Shown here: piece after piece, positions 27,721 to 38,712 of the stretch
Layout: every line of letters starts with the position of its first letter
How positions within the stretch are numbered: position 1 is the stretch's first letter
Assembly (NCBI GenBank): GCA_963921825.1
Contig: OY997594.1
Location: forward strand, 28,378,956-28,442,955
Reading direction: 5' to 3'
Length of the DNA: 64,000 nt
Source of the DNA: Erodium maritimum
Taxonomy: Eukaryota; Streptophyta; Magnoliopsida; Geraniales; Geraniaceae
The notes under the pieces: model-generated
What the model was told of the DNA's origin: nothing
What the model saw: only the letters and a program-made list of their open reading frames with translations
Database searches by the model: none
Made by a program: the position numbers and the translations under genes

Positions 27721-28544
27721 TGTTGAAGTATAAGTCCCACATAGGAGGTGTATAGACGAATTGAACATTTGATAAGCATATTAGTGCATTCACTCATTAG
27801 TTCGAGCTTTTGGGTTGAATTGGGCTTTAACATGGTATCAGAGCTGGTTCGGCCTATGACCCGTTTGTCGCGTCCACCATGTGGTCTCCGGTGTATATGC
27901 AGATGTTCAATTCTGTTATGGCCCACGTGTAGATGTCCAGTCCTACACGTGAGGGGGAGTGTTGAAGTATATGTCCCACATAGAAGTGCATGGACAAATT
28001 GAACCCTTGATAAGCATATTAGTGCCTCCACCCATTAATTCGAGCTTTTGGGTTGAATTGGGCTTTATCATGGTATCAGAGCTAGTTCGGCCTATGGCCC
28101 ATTTGTCACCTCCACCCTGTGGTCTCCGGTCCATAAGCAGATGTCCAGTCCTGTTATGGCCCACGTGTAAATGTCCAGTCCTACACGTGAGAGGGAGTGT
28201 CCGTTTGTCACCTCCACCATGGGGTCTCCGGTCCATATGCAGATGTCCAGTCCTGCTATGGCACATGTGTAGATGTCCAGTCCTACACGTGAGAGGGAGT
28301 GTTGAAGTATATGTCTCACATAGAAAGTGCATGGAAAAATTGAACCCTTCATAACCATATTAGTGTCTCCACCCATTAGTTCGAGTTTTGGGGTCTAATT
28401 GGGCTTTAACATGGAACCAAGTTCTGATACCATATTAAAGTCAAATCCAACCCAAAAGCTCGAATTAATGGGTGGAGGCACTAATATGCTTATCAAGTGT
28501 TCAATTTGTCCATGCACTTTCTATGTGGGACATATACTTCAACA
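27721..28544. mobile_element. TRIM (miniature LTR retrotransposon) concatemer with inverted outer LTRs
   Basis: Four LTRs of about 112 bp start TGTTGAAGTATA: 27721-27832 (+), 27960-28070 (+), 28300-28411 (+) and 28433-28544 (-). The first two LTRs are each followed by the primer site TGGTATCAGAGC (27833, 28071), a short interior of about 100 bp without coding capacity, and a polypurine tract (GTGAGGGGGAG or GTGAGAGGGAG) before the next LTR. The second interior contains an internal duplication (28103-28200 and 28201-28299). LTR 3 and the inverted LTR 4 are separated by only 21 bp that contain an inverted primer site (28421-28432). The perfect 5-bp repeat CAAAG flanks the entire block (27716-27720, 28545-28549). 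Confidence 0.9.
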
Positions 28545-28574
28545 CAAAGCGTTTCCTAAACGTTACATACTCTG

Positions 28575-29590
28575 TAGAGTGTGACCGGACCTAAATTCGT
28601 CAGTTTCAACAGGATGAGAGCGACGATTGTAAATGTGATTCAGGGTTCCCTCCTGGTAAAAGTCTCTGAATCCTCGAGTAGAAGTCCTGAATCTTCGCTC
28701 ACTAATCATTAATCTTGCAAAAAAGAATAAAACAGGTAAAGTAAAACCAAACCAGTCGATCATCTTGACCTAGAACTAGGATAGAGATTTAGAAGGAGGC
28801 CTCGGTGGAGGCCAAGGAGGTGGATACACCGATGGCGGCTTCAATGGATTTTGTAGAGTCGCTGGGCGGCTCAAAAGAGGGGATCCGAGGTGGTGATGGG
28901 TTATTTGACGGTGACGATACGTGAGACAAGGGCGGAGCAGGGGAGGAAACCACTGGGAGAAAGGTTGTTATCGGGAGCGGAGGTAGGTGAGATCGACGCC
29001 ATTAAGACGAAATAAAGCGACCAGAGTAGGGCCGAGAGAAACAGCAACGATCCTGAGGAAGGTAAGTCATCTGCATTAGAGACGCATGAGAAACCCTAGC
29101 AGAGCTCTTCTTTTACATTTAAACTTTTACGTTAGTGTATATACGTTTAGTGAATTTTTGTTTTATGATAACTAGGTTTTTGTATATATTTTTAAGATAA
29201 TTTTAAACATGTACATAATGCTAGATGATAAAGAAATGATCATTAGTGAATAAAAATAAATAAATAAATTGTTGAGGTAATATATGGTTGGATCTTTAAT
29301 GCTGATAACAAAAGTTAATGCATGAAGCTGGAGAACTCAAAATCAACAAATCAGCATAACCATAGTTACAAAAAAAATAAATATTTTTTGGCATATCTCA
29401 ACCCTCGAAACCCAACTCACTCTATGCAAATTCATTCTCATCGAGAATTTCCATCTAAATAAAACAAAAATCATTTCATGCGAGAAAACCCCATGGCCAA
29501 GCAAGAGTCCACGGCACGATGAACCACCTTACCATCCGAAATGATCGAAACCACCCCGTCTCTATCCTTGCTACTAGACCTGAGTTGAAT
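28575..29590. other. Non-coding; probable remains of a LINE on the minus strand
   Basis: 28800-29100, read on the minus strand, gives Ser/Pro-rich peptides with stops, compatible with a LINE 5' part. 29110-29400 is AT-rich with nothing recognised. 29400-29590 continues the LINE ORF1 downstream region on the minus strand and has stops in all frames. No intact gene. Confidence 0.35.
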
Positions 29591-29599
29591 ATGATAAAA

Positions 29600-30874
29600 A
29601 AAACCTTGTTATGACCTTCTTCTTCCCTTGACCTCTAGGCCTCCTCTTCTTCTTCCGACCCCGACCTTGTACAGTGAAATCATCCTCAATAAACGTATTG
29701 CCAGTAGAGGGAGAAGGGTGAGGGTTATAAACCTCTACACTCAGTACTGTCACACACTGCTAAACTGTCAAAGGGACAAAGAACTCGTCAGGGTAGACGG
29801 AATCCAAAAACTTCGGAGTAGATAGTGATGATTTTGAAGGATCATCACCTTCCCTAGACCCTTCACCTGTAAAGGAGGTCGTACATGCAGCACCGACTTT
29901 TAAATCAGACTCAGGAACAACATCAGAGTGGGGGTCACCAGTTGAATCTCTCAAGCTCAAAGTACTAGGGATTCTACTCTCGTCAATGTCTCGAACAAAG
30001 ACACAAAAAGCAGATTCATCAAGGAACAACTCTACCATCTCGCCCCTCACAACCTTTTCTCTGTGGGTCAAGACAAAAGCGCGACCAGAAGAAGACTCAA
30101 GTTCCTCTCCCTAAATTGAAAGTATTAAGCCGAATAGATTTCCAGTGGATACAAGATTCTCGATGCTCCAACCATGGATAGGTAGACCATCAACAACCAC
30201 CCACTGAAAAGAGCAACTCTTGAGCACCATATCCCTTAAATCACAAACCACCTCTCCAAACAATGCAATTTGTATCCTTCCTCGTCGTTTCAAAGACCGA
30301 GTGTAAGCAAGTAATGAGACACACCATGTTTCCAAAAGAACGAAACTCTAGATTTAGAATCCCTTCTCTCTCGATCGATACTCGAATCGCTTCCAAGTAA
30401 CGAGCAAAGTGGGCTACAACTAAACACCTTGACAAAGGCATAGCGTAACATTCAGAAAAAGTCAAGCATGTACACCTTAAAGGAAACTACAACAGACCCA
30501 AGGCTCAATTTTTTCTTCCAAACCTTACCAGAAAAGGAACTAGTTCTGCCTCTCTCCCAAGCTTGATCAAATAAAAGCACATATCCCTGAACCGAGCCGT
30601 CATGGAGTTTAGAGATCATGACATTAGCATCGACATCATGCATCCAAACATATTCGAAGTAAATAACTCCACGATTAAGCCTTCGAATTGCATCTGCCTT
30701 AAGCATTTTCCCTTCCCAACTAGAAAGGTTGAACAACCAGTCATCCGATGTTTGAAAAGGCAAATGACAAACAAAAAGCTTGACATTCTCATAATTTTAC
30801 TTGATGGTTGAGGGCTTGGGAATGGCTCCTTTGAATCCAAGAGGAGGAACGATCGAGGAGGACGAAGTTTCCAT
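29600..30874 (-). pseudogene. LINE ORF1-like protein, broken
   Basis: RNA-binding protein of a plant L1-type LINE. The likely start is the Met at 30874 (METSSSSIVPPLGF). After an early stop the frame continues with SSWEGKMLKADAIRRLNRGV and EYVWMHD; then frameshifts and stops follow. Further down, QWVVVDGLPIHGWSIENL resembles the GLPLHAWS motif typical of plant LINE ORF1/DUF4283-like proteins. The last open part (30071-29760) is acidic and Ser-rich, and a basic tail GRGRKKKRRPRGQGKKK lies at about 29610-29660. At least three frame lesions were seen. The identification rests on motif layout and not on a database search. Confidence 0.6.
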
Positions 30875-31401
30875 AATTAAAACCCACCGGAACCGAGCTC
30901 AAGTTGCCAAACTTCTTATAAGATCAAACCCATGAAAACAAACGGACCAAGAAATTGATGCAAATAAACGAACCAAGCAACTTATATTGTACCTAACTGG
31001 TAGTCATCAGGTTCGTCAACTGTCCGGAAAAAACATATTAGCCTCTGCTTCGGTGAACAAAAGATGAACGGAGAACTAGGAAGAGTTGCAGACGATCAAA
31101 GATGAACTGGAGACGGAACGGAGAAGAAGGCAACGTAGATGATCGTGATCTAAGGCCGAAACCGATCTCCTCTAACGCCTTCGACAAAAACACGATGACG
31201 CAAAGCACCAACTCCTCTAAGACAATGAACGTCAATGGCGACTTCAATAGAAAACGATGATATAGAATACCGGCCTGACTGGAACGCCAAAGTATCAAAT
31301 GTAGAGTCTTGATAACAAATATAAAACTGCAAAATGATATAATGAAGATTTTAGAAACATTTAATTTCTCTAGCAACATCTTATTCTTGTAAATGATTCT
31401 A
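30875..31401. other. Intergenic, nothing firm
   Basis: The minus-strand frame 31038-31454 is open for 138 codons but is hydrophobic/AT-biased with no recognised domain and overlaps the MITE end. It is probably the untranslated start of the LINE or unrelated DNA. Confidence 0.3.
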
Positions 31402-31638
31402 GGGTTAATATCATAAAGCACCACACAAGTATACACATTTTTCAAATAACACACTAGTTATGATTTTTTTTCATGTGGCACACCTATATACAAACAAAGT
31501 ATCAAAGTTTGTTGATACATATGTGTGCCACATGAAAAAAATCGTTAATACATAGGTGTGTCACATGAAAAAAAAATATAACTTAGTGTGTTATTTGAAA
31601 AACGTGTATACTTGTGTGGTGCTTTATGATATTAACTC
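31402..31638. mobile_element. Mutator-type MITE, 237 bp, with 9-bp target duplication
   Basis: Long terminal inverted repeats of about 85 bp: the left end GGGTTAATATCATAAAGCAC and the reverse complement of the right end GAGTTAATATCATAAAGCAC agree almost base for base, including ACAAGTATACAC and TCAAATAACACACTA further in. The flanking 9-bp direct repeat ATGATTCTA is perfect (31393-31401, 31639-31647). Long TIRs plus a 9-bp duplication are the marks of Mutator-like elements. There is no coding capacity. Confidence 0.9.
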
Positions 31639-31647
31639 ATGATTCTA

Positions 31648-32650
31648 TTTAGTACGAGTATGAATGGAGCTTTAACATGCATTTGCATCAGAATTGTCTT
31701 CTTCTACAACTATCCCCTTTCTCTTTCTCCTTCTCAACTCCTTTTCTTTCTCTCTTTACATTCCCAACTCTAGGCTCCTTGGATTAGCTACCTCTTACAA
31801 ACCCATATCCATTTGTTGTAACATAAAGTGGGTCACCTAATAAGCCCAAGACATCCACACTATAAAGCTCAGACAAAGGAGCCGACCTAGATTGCTTCAC
31901 GGTGTGGGTTAATTACCTTCATGTCGAGGAGTTAATTATCATGTTATACCGAGGGTTGAGCTCAGCATCCATAAAATCCTTTTCTTCCCCTCCACTACTC
32001 ATCTTGGTGTTTTTAAAAGCATCCCTTTACAATTATCAACTCCCCAACCTTTACTCAACCCCTTAAGCATCTCCAGCATCACCTCCATCATTTTTCAAGA
32101 CCACGCTGCTCTCACATGCAATAATCCCTTCTCCATTGCTTTTCCAAGACAAACTCAAAGATAAGGTGGGGTAGTAGGAGTTACGAGACGACCTACATCA
32201 ACAAGAAGGACAAAAACACGAGGAAGAGGAAACTTTGCTGCTAGTTGGTAGGAAGCTTCAAAGTTGAGTCAACTATACAATTCCACGCCATTTACACCCA
32301 CAACTGGGAAAAGGCACTTCTGCGACTACATTATAGAGTCGCGGAAGTTACCCATACCATCGAAAAAGAGATTAACTTCTGCGATCGTATAATTTAGATC
32401 ATTCACAAAAGTTACAAGCTATTGTAGTGACCCAACTTCCACGCCATGGATCTGTAGGTAGAAAGCAAAAGAATTTTCAGCATCATTGTCAAGGGTGGTA
32501 AAGCGCATACGAAGAGGATCATCTTCTTAAGGTCCTCCAACCTTGAGTGTTGGTACTCCTAACTCCCCTTGTCTTAGATTTATTGAGGAGGATGAGTTCA
32601 ATGTGCCGATAGAATTCAATGCTAAAGGATCCGTGGAGCAGCATGAGGAC
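31648..32650 (+). other. Intergenic plus coding-like fragment that was the target of element F
   Basis: 31650-32500 shows no supported gene. Near 32540-32650 a plus-strand frame is open (EEDEFNVPIEF...). It would continue in frame on the other side of the Tekay insertion, at 41405-41570, until a stop. The peptide resembles no family I can name with confidence; a retroelement gag or ORF1 is possible. Confidence 0.35.
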
Positions 32651-33918
32651 TGTAAGAACCGCTCCCGGTTAGCGCCAGTCAAATCGGCGGAAAAACAGGA
32701 AAATTTTAAAATTTTGGACAAACACCTAAATGAACCTAAAATTGACCCCGAGGGTCATATCGGACTTACGTTGACCCCGATATCGACCAAAATGAGTTCT
32801 GGGTGACTCAGGGCAACTTTTTGACCAATTCGGGAAGAGTTGACTTTTTGCAGTAAAAGTCAACCGAGCGACGTTTTGGTCCGTTCGAGGCCCGTTTTGG
32901 ATCCAAAAAGCTTAGCCGTCGTTACAGCGGTCTTAGTTGGGCCGTTTCCTTATAGCACGTGAAATTTCGTAATTTCTTGGAAAATGGGCCCGTTCGGGGC
33001 CCGAGACGACCGAATTTCGCGAATTTGACTGAAAAATATCTACAAACATATTTTTCAAAAGGGTGGGACCCACTTGCCACTTGTCACACAAGTGGTGGTA
33101 GTTGTTAGTTTTTGAACAAAACAAAAGGAAGAGAAGAGGTGTGTTCGGCCAAGACAAAAAAGGAGAGAAGGAGAGAAAAAGAAAAGAGAAAAGAAGAGAG
33201 GAGGAAAGGAAAAAAGGAAAGGGAAAAGTGAGGGTTTTTGTGATTTCCCGAAGATCCTACCGACCGATCGACTCAACGACCGCGGATTCGAACTCCCCTC
33301 GTCATTCCCTACGGTGAGAACCCTTTCTTTTCTCGTTTTGGTACGTTTGAAAATTAGGGTTTGAGTTTAAACGAGTCAAATATGGTTGGGTTTTGGTTAG
33401 AATTGGTTTAAAGATGAATGGTTTAGGTTTGGGGTTCGTTAGGAACGTTTTGGGGCGAAAAGGAATTTTTCCCATTGTGGCCGTGTGGGGCCCACTTGCC
33501 TGGGCCACGGGTTTTTCGTGTTCGGGTGGTTTTGGATGATCACCGAATCGATAATTCACACCCGGAACGAATTATGGGATTAAATTGTGGAAATTGGAAA
33601 TTTTCGGATTTAAAACTTTAAACGCGAATTAAATCGTTCGGAAGTCGGAAATTGATTATGTCGATTGCGTTGGAACACTAGAATTATTTTAGGATCGTAG
33701 AAATGAAAACGAGAATTTTCAGAGCCCGAGTTTTTGGGAGTTTAGCGACGTACGCTTTGGTTTTTGTCCGCTTGTTTTGGATGCTTTTCAATTGTAAAAT
33801 ATTGTTTTGATTAACTCAAAGTGGTGATTTTAAGCGGTTTATTAAAATGTTTGAAAATTATTTTATTGTTTCACCGTTCCTGTTCCGGGTTCGGTCCTGC
33901 CGAATTCGGGGCGTGACA
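32651..33918 (+). repeat. 5' LTR of element F, with internal 1.4-kb deletion
   Basis: 1,268 bp, starting TGTAAGAACCGCTCCCGGTT and ending GGGGCGTGACA. It is collinear with the 3' LTR, except that the sequence corresponding to about 39785-41209 is missing. The joint is near 33729, where the 3' LTR has CCGGA at both deletion borders, so the deletion probably used short homology. The donor-like ACG|GTGAG is kept (33313/33314), but the hairpin and acceptor block are lost. Confidence 0.93.
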
Positions 33919-33921
33919 GTT

Positions 33922-33931
33922 TGGTATCAGA
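33922..33931 (+). other. Primer-binding site of element F
   Basis: TGGTATCAGA, located three bases after the 5' LTR, matches the 3' end of initiator-Met tRNA. The following bases (ACTCGAGG) differ from the usual GC continuation seen in element A. Confidence 0.75.
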
Positions 33932-35130
33932 ACTCGAGGTTTCACACCTCGGACTGTACGTCAATTAGGTGGGGAGAGTTGAGTCATTAAAAGTCCCGTC
34001 GTGCGTTGGTTGCGCAAGTCGGAAACCGTGTGTAGACCCGTAGTGACATGAGTCCTATTTGTTGTTGTGTGTATGTACAGTATTGTTATTACTGGCATAA
34101 TGATTGTGTGCTGCTGCATGAAACGTTTTTAAGCGGTCGCGACTCGACTCAGGGGTGCCACGGTGCTAATATCAAGTGGGTACGATGTAGTTCGGGGACG
34201 CCTGGACCGGGTTGTAACTACGTGATGTCAAAAATGAGTTTTACGATGAAAAGGAGAAATTTTTTAAACTAATAGGCCCTGTGGGCGTGTGTTTTAAAAT
34301 TCGTTGGCCTTGTGGGCATGTGTTTTAAAATTGGTTGGCCTTGTGGGCGTGTGTTTTAAAATTGGTTGGCCTTGTGGGCGTTTGTTTTACAATTGGTTGG
34401 ATTTGTGGGCTTGTGATTGAGTTTGGGTGACGTGAATTTGTGTGTGTTTGTTGTGCGTGTGTTTGGTAAGTTTATGATCGAACGTGTGTGGCGCACAAGG
34501 GTGCGGGTCGTGTGAGAAGATTAAGATACTATTGCGTGACTTTGTTGACGATTGTGTCGGGTTGTTTGAGGTTTCCCTCGCGTGAACGGGTGGTTTGAGG
34601 TTTCCTTCACGTGAGTGGGTTATTTGAGGTTTCCCGGGCGTGATCTGGTTATTGGGGTATTGAGGTTGTGAACGATATTGGTTTGCTGAGTTGAGAACAT
34701 GATCCCCGTTTCGAGGTTTCCCCTACGTGATCGGGTAATTGGGATATTGAGGTTGTGAGCCATAGTGTTTACTAGTTGAGAACATGATCCCGTTTTGAGG
34801 TTTCCCCTACGTGATCGGGTGATTGGGGTGTTGATGTGGTGAGCAATAGTGTTCTGCTTAGTTGAGAATATGATCCCCATTCGAGGTTTCCCTTACGTGA
34901 GCGAGTATTCGAAGTATTGATAGCGTGAGCAGTGTGACGTTTTGGTATCAGGTTTTGAGGTACTGGTTTGCCCTAGTTAGATTGGTAAGTCGGTAGTGCT
35001 TTACTAGTACGCCATAATCGAACGGGTGTCCGTGGAGGTGAGCAGAACGCTCATCCCCTTTACTACTTTTCTCGCAGGGGACGAGTAGCGAATACTGGTT
35101 TGGTTGCGGAAAGTTATAAGTAAATGCATA
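33932..35130 (+). repeat. Leader of element F with two tandem repeat arrays
   Basis: 34275-34420: about four units of 36 bp around TTGGCCTTGTGGGCGTGTG. 34565-34930: six occurrences of GAGGTTTCCCxTACGTGAxC, the last four spaced about 85 bp and containing GTTGAGAACATGATCCC. At 35037-35085 an imperfect copy of the LTR hairpin/acceptor block occurs (GGTGAGCAGAACGCTCATCC..TTTTCTCGCAG), although this is internal DNA. No coding frame; gag should start here but is absent. Confidence 0.75.
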
Positions 35131-35139
35131 TAGGATCGT

Positions 35140-35890
35140 GTGAGGGTTGTGCTATACATTATCAGTGTGACTAATGGAGTGGTTGTTCAGTCTCTGATTT
35201 GGGCGTCATTTTTATTGGATACCGGGGCGTCACACTCGTTTGCTTCGTCGAGTTGTGCTGAGATGTTGGGGCTGAGTTTAGAGCCGTTGAGTCCACCCCT
35301 GCGTCTGGACACGCCGGTTGGGGGTGATGTGGTGTTGACTAGGGTCTGTCGTGCCTGCGAAGTTAGAAAAGCGAACTGATACAGGAGGATCAAGAGAGGG
35401 CTCAAGATCCCTGATGTTGGATCGAGTCCTCACCCCGAGGATTCGGGTAAGTTCGGAGTTGGTGGGCACGACGGCGGTAGTGGAGCGAGGTCTTAGAGAG
35501 ACTGCGAGGGTCCGTGAGGTTCGGCAGCGACTGAGCTTGTGCGTGTATCCGTGGGAAGGATACTTACGAAATGACATCCTTTGACGTGATCCTGGGAATG
35601 GTTTGGCTGGCGAAGTACCGAGCCAATATCGACTGTTACAGGCGGCGAGTGACGGTGTCAACAGGCAACAGAAAGTTTCGTGTATTCTGGGCAGTAGGAG
35701 CGGAGTCCTCCTGTCGGCATTGTCCGCAGTAGAGGAAGTATCGGTCGTGCAGAGCCGCGAGTTACCGCGAGTGGTGTGCGAGTGTCCCGAGGTCCTTCCG
35801 GAGGAGTTGAGCGGATTGCCACCAGTTCGTGAGGTGGAGTTCGGAATAGACCTGAGGACGGGAACGACACCGATATCGATGGCGCATTAC
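35140..35890 (+). pseudogene. Element F: protease region split by a displaced gag/leader fragment
   Basis: The protease N-half has an intact active site D-T-G-A-S-H-S-F (Asp at 35218-35220) and stays collinear with the minus copy until CRACE (about 35362). Then follows about 170 bp whose translation matches the middle of gag (DRVL..SELV..LERGLRETAR, compare 4790-4890) and a short piece that matches the leader just before the gag start (GCGTGTATCCGTG, compare 5705-5725 on the minus strand). From 35571 the protease C-half resumes ([20 protein letters not shown]) and leads into RT. The protein is thus disrupted. Confidence 0.8.
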
Positions 35891-36811
35891 AGGTTCGCGC
35901 CAGCAGAGTTGACCGAGCTGAAGCGTCAGCTCGAGGAGCTTCGGGAGAAGGGATTTATCCGGCCGAGCACATCGCCGTGGGGAGCACCAGCACTCTTCGT
36001 GAAGAAGAAGAGTGGAGAGCTTCGGATGTGTATAGAATACCGGAAGCTGAACCGGGTTACGGTGAAGAACCGATACCCGATGCCGAGAATTGACGACTTG
36101 TTCGACCAGTTGAGAGGATCGACATGCTTCTCGAAGATCGATCTGCGATCCAGATATTACCAGTTGCGAGTCGGGGAGGGGGACGTTGCAAAGACTGCAT
36201 TCCGGACACGCTATGGGCATTACGAGTTCTTGGTGATGCCATTTGGACTGACGTACGCACCTGCAGCGTTCATGGATATGATGAACAGTATATTCCGGCC
36301 GTTATTATATCAATTTGTGGTGGTGTTTGTAGACGACATCTTGATCTACTCGCAGAACGAGGCGGCACATGAGGAGCATCTGAGGGCTGTTCTGACCCTG
36401 CTGCGCACACATCAACTATATGACAACCTGGAGAAGTGCGAGTTTTGGCTCGCTGAGGTGAAATTACTCGGTCACATTGTATCCCGTGACGGTATACTAG
36501 TCGATCCGGCGAAGATCGATGCAGTTTCGGAGTGGGCGCGGCCCACGAGCGTCTTCGAGATCCGCAGCTTCTTGGGGTTGGCAGGATATTATCGGCGGTT
36601 TGTCCAGGACTTTGCGCGACTAGCCGCGCCTATGGCTCTGTTGACGCGCAAGAGAGTCGGGTTTGTGTGTACAGAGGATTGTGAACGTGCGTTCACGGAG
36701 CTGAAGACTCGTCTGACTATCGCTCCAGTATTGATAGTGCCAAAGCGAGGAATCGGGTATGAGGTCTATTGTGACGCGTCCGGGGAAGGACTGGGTTGTG
36801 TACTGATGTAG
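35891..36811 (+). pseudogene. Element F: reverse transcriptase and start of RNase H, ends at an amber stop
   Basis: Open through the whole [74 protein letters not shown] (36321-36347), [14 protein letters not shown] and [12 protein letters not shown]. RNase H begins with [16 protein letters not shown], then TAG at 36809-36811. The family has Gln here (CAG), so a single C-to-T change made the stop. The RT frame continues upstream into the protease linker from 35603. Confidence 0.93.
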
Positions 36812-37543
36812 TTGGGTAGGGTTGTTGCTTATGGCTCCAAGCAGTTGAAGACACACGAGCGCAACTATCCTACCTATGACTTGGAATTAGCAGCAGTCGT
36901 GTTCGCGCTAAAGGGCTGGAGGTATTATCTGTATGGCGAGCGATTTCAGGTCTTCTCGAATCACAAGAGCCTCAAGTACATCTTTTCCCAACGAGACCTG
37001 AACATGCGCCAGCGGCGATGGATGGAGCTACTTGAGGAGTACGACTTTGAGCTACACTACCATCCGGGTAAGGCGAACGTGGTTGCCGACGCCCTGAGTA
37101 GGAAGTCGGTTCCGAGTCTTGCTAGCATATCAGTCCGAGAGTGGGACATGATGGGGGAACTGGGAACGTTCGGGCTTGAGCTAGAGGAGGTTACTGGTGG
37201 CGTGGCCATGTCCTCGTTAGTGGCTCAGCCCTCACTACTTGCCCGAGTGATAGAGGCGCAGTCGGAGGATGTCGAGACGTTAGAGATCCGAGAGAGGGTC
37301 GTTAGTGGTGTCGAGGCAGAAGGCTGGGAACTCAATGCTGATTGGGGGTTACGGTATCGAGGAAGGTTATTCGTGACACACAATTGTAGAGACGACGTGT
37401 TGCGAGAGTCACATCATTCGCATCTTATAGTGCACCCGGTAGCACCAAGATGTATCGCGACATCAGGCGGCACTTCTGGTGGAGCGGGATGCGGAGAGAA
37501 GTCGCGGAATTTGTATCGAGATGTCTCACCTGTCAACAGGTGA
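36812..37543 (+). pseudogene. Element F: RNase H remainder and integrase zinc-binding part
   Basis: Same frame as the RT after the stop codon. RNase H continues with [59 protein letters not shown] and ends with the ADALSRK motif. The integrase N-terminus follows (HHSHLIVHP..). A one-base frameshift near 37445 moves the true continuation to the frame that is open at 37450-37995. Confidence 0.9.
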
Positions 37544-37995
37544 AAGCCGAACATCAGCATCCCGCCGGATTATTACAGCCACTGCCGATTGCCCAGTGGA
37601 AGTGGGAGCACGTCACGATGGACTTCGTGAGTGGGTTGTCGAGATCGCCAAGGGCACACGATGCGGTATGGGTGGTAGTCGATCGGTTGACCAAGTCGGC
37701 CCATTTCCTGGCCATGAGGATGACTGATCCGGTCGACAAGTTGAGCAGCTTGTACATTCAGGAGATAGTGCGTGTCCATGGAGTCCCTATGTCGATAGTG
37801 TTTGACAGGGATCCTCGTTTCACGTCCAAATTTTGGCTGCGTCTGCAGACCGCGTTGGGGACCGAGGTTCTACTCAGTACAGCACACCACCCCCAGACAG
37901 ACGGCCAGTCCGAGCGCACGATTCAGATTTTGGAGGACATGCTGCGGGCATGTGTGCTAGACTTTAGGGGTCGTGGCAAACCCACCTACCGTTAG
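37450..37995 (+). pseudogene. Element F: integrase catalytic core
   Basis: [20 protein letters not shown] then CLTCQQVK (Cys pair of the zinc finger), TMDFVSGL (first Asp), VFDRDPRFTSKFW (second Asp) and HPQTDGQSERTIQ (Glu): a complete D,D-35-E set is visible. A second frameshift close to 37970 produces the stop at 37993-37995. Confidence 0.92.
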
Positions 37996-38660
37996 TCGAG
38001 TTCGCCTACAACAACAGCTTCCAGGCCAGTATTCGGATGGCACCGTTTGAAGCGTCGTATGGCAGGCCGTGTCGATCGCCAGTATGCTGGGCAGAGGTGG
38101 GAGACAGGAGTCTACTAGGGCCAGAGCTTGTTCGAGAGACGATAGAGAAGGTCGCGCTGATACGCGAGCGGTTGAAGACCGCGTAGAGTCGGTAGAAGAG
38201 CTACGCCGACAGACGACGCCGACCTCTCGAGTTCGCAGTCGGTGATCACGTGTTCATGAATGTGAGCCCGAGGAAGGGACTGGTACGTTTCAGCCGCGGC
38301 GGAGGCAAGTTAGCCCCGCGGTACATCGGCCCTTTCGAGTTCTTGAGCAGAGTGGGATTACTGGCATATCGTCTGGCAATACCACCGCAACTTGGGAGTG
38401 TTCATAACGTCTTCCACGTGTCCCCAGTTGCGGAAGTACAATGTGGACCCCTCCCACATCATTGAGTGGGAAGATATCAAGGTGGCTGACGATGTCTCTT
38501 ATGAGGAGCAACCGGTTCGAATCATGGACACACGGGAGCAGGTCCTGCGTGGCAAGGTTATCCGCCTGGTACGGGTGCAGTGGCGACACCACGGGGCCGA
38601 GTCGACTTAGGAGCGCGAGGACGAGGTTCGCGCGAAGTACCCCGATCTGTTCGACTCCTG
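37996..38660 (+). pseudogene. Element F: integrase C-terminal part with chromodomain-like tail
   Basis: In the restored reading frame there are PLVEFAYNNSF, MAPFEASYGRPCRSP, then stops at about 38184 and 38192, followed by the GPFEFLSRVGLLAYRLAIPP module and HNVFHVSP. The end, SYEEQPVRIMDTREQVLRGK through VRVQWRHHGAEST and EREDEVRAKYPDLF, matches the chromodomain-like end of Tekay/Del-type chromovirus integrases, thought to guide insertion to marked chromatin. Several stops; non-functional. Confidence 0.85.
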
Positions 38661-38712
38661 AGGTACATCTGTTTTAAATTTCGCGGAAGAAATTCCTTTA
38701 AGGGGGGTAGAT

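Noticed and set aside
34275-34930. Regularly spaced repeats that could suggest a CRISPR array
   Set aside because: Units are directly adjacent or contain similar, not unique, spacers; they lie in the leader of a plant gypsy element; no cas genes.
35658-36260. Antisense open frames over the RT of element F
   Set aside because: Shadows of the RT frame; no own motifs.
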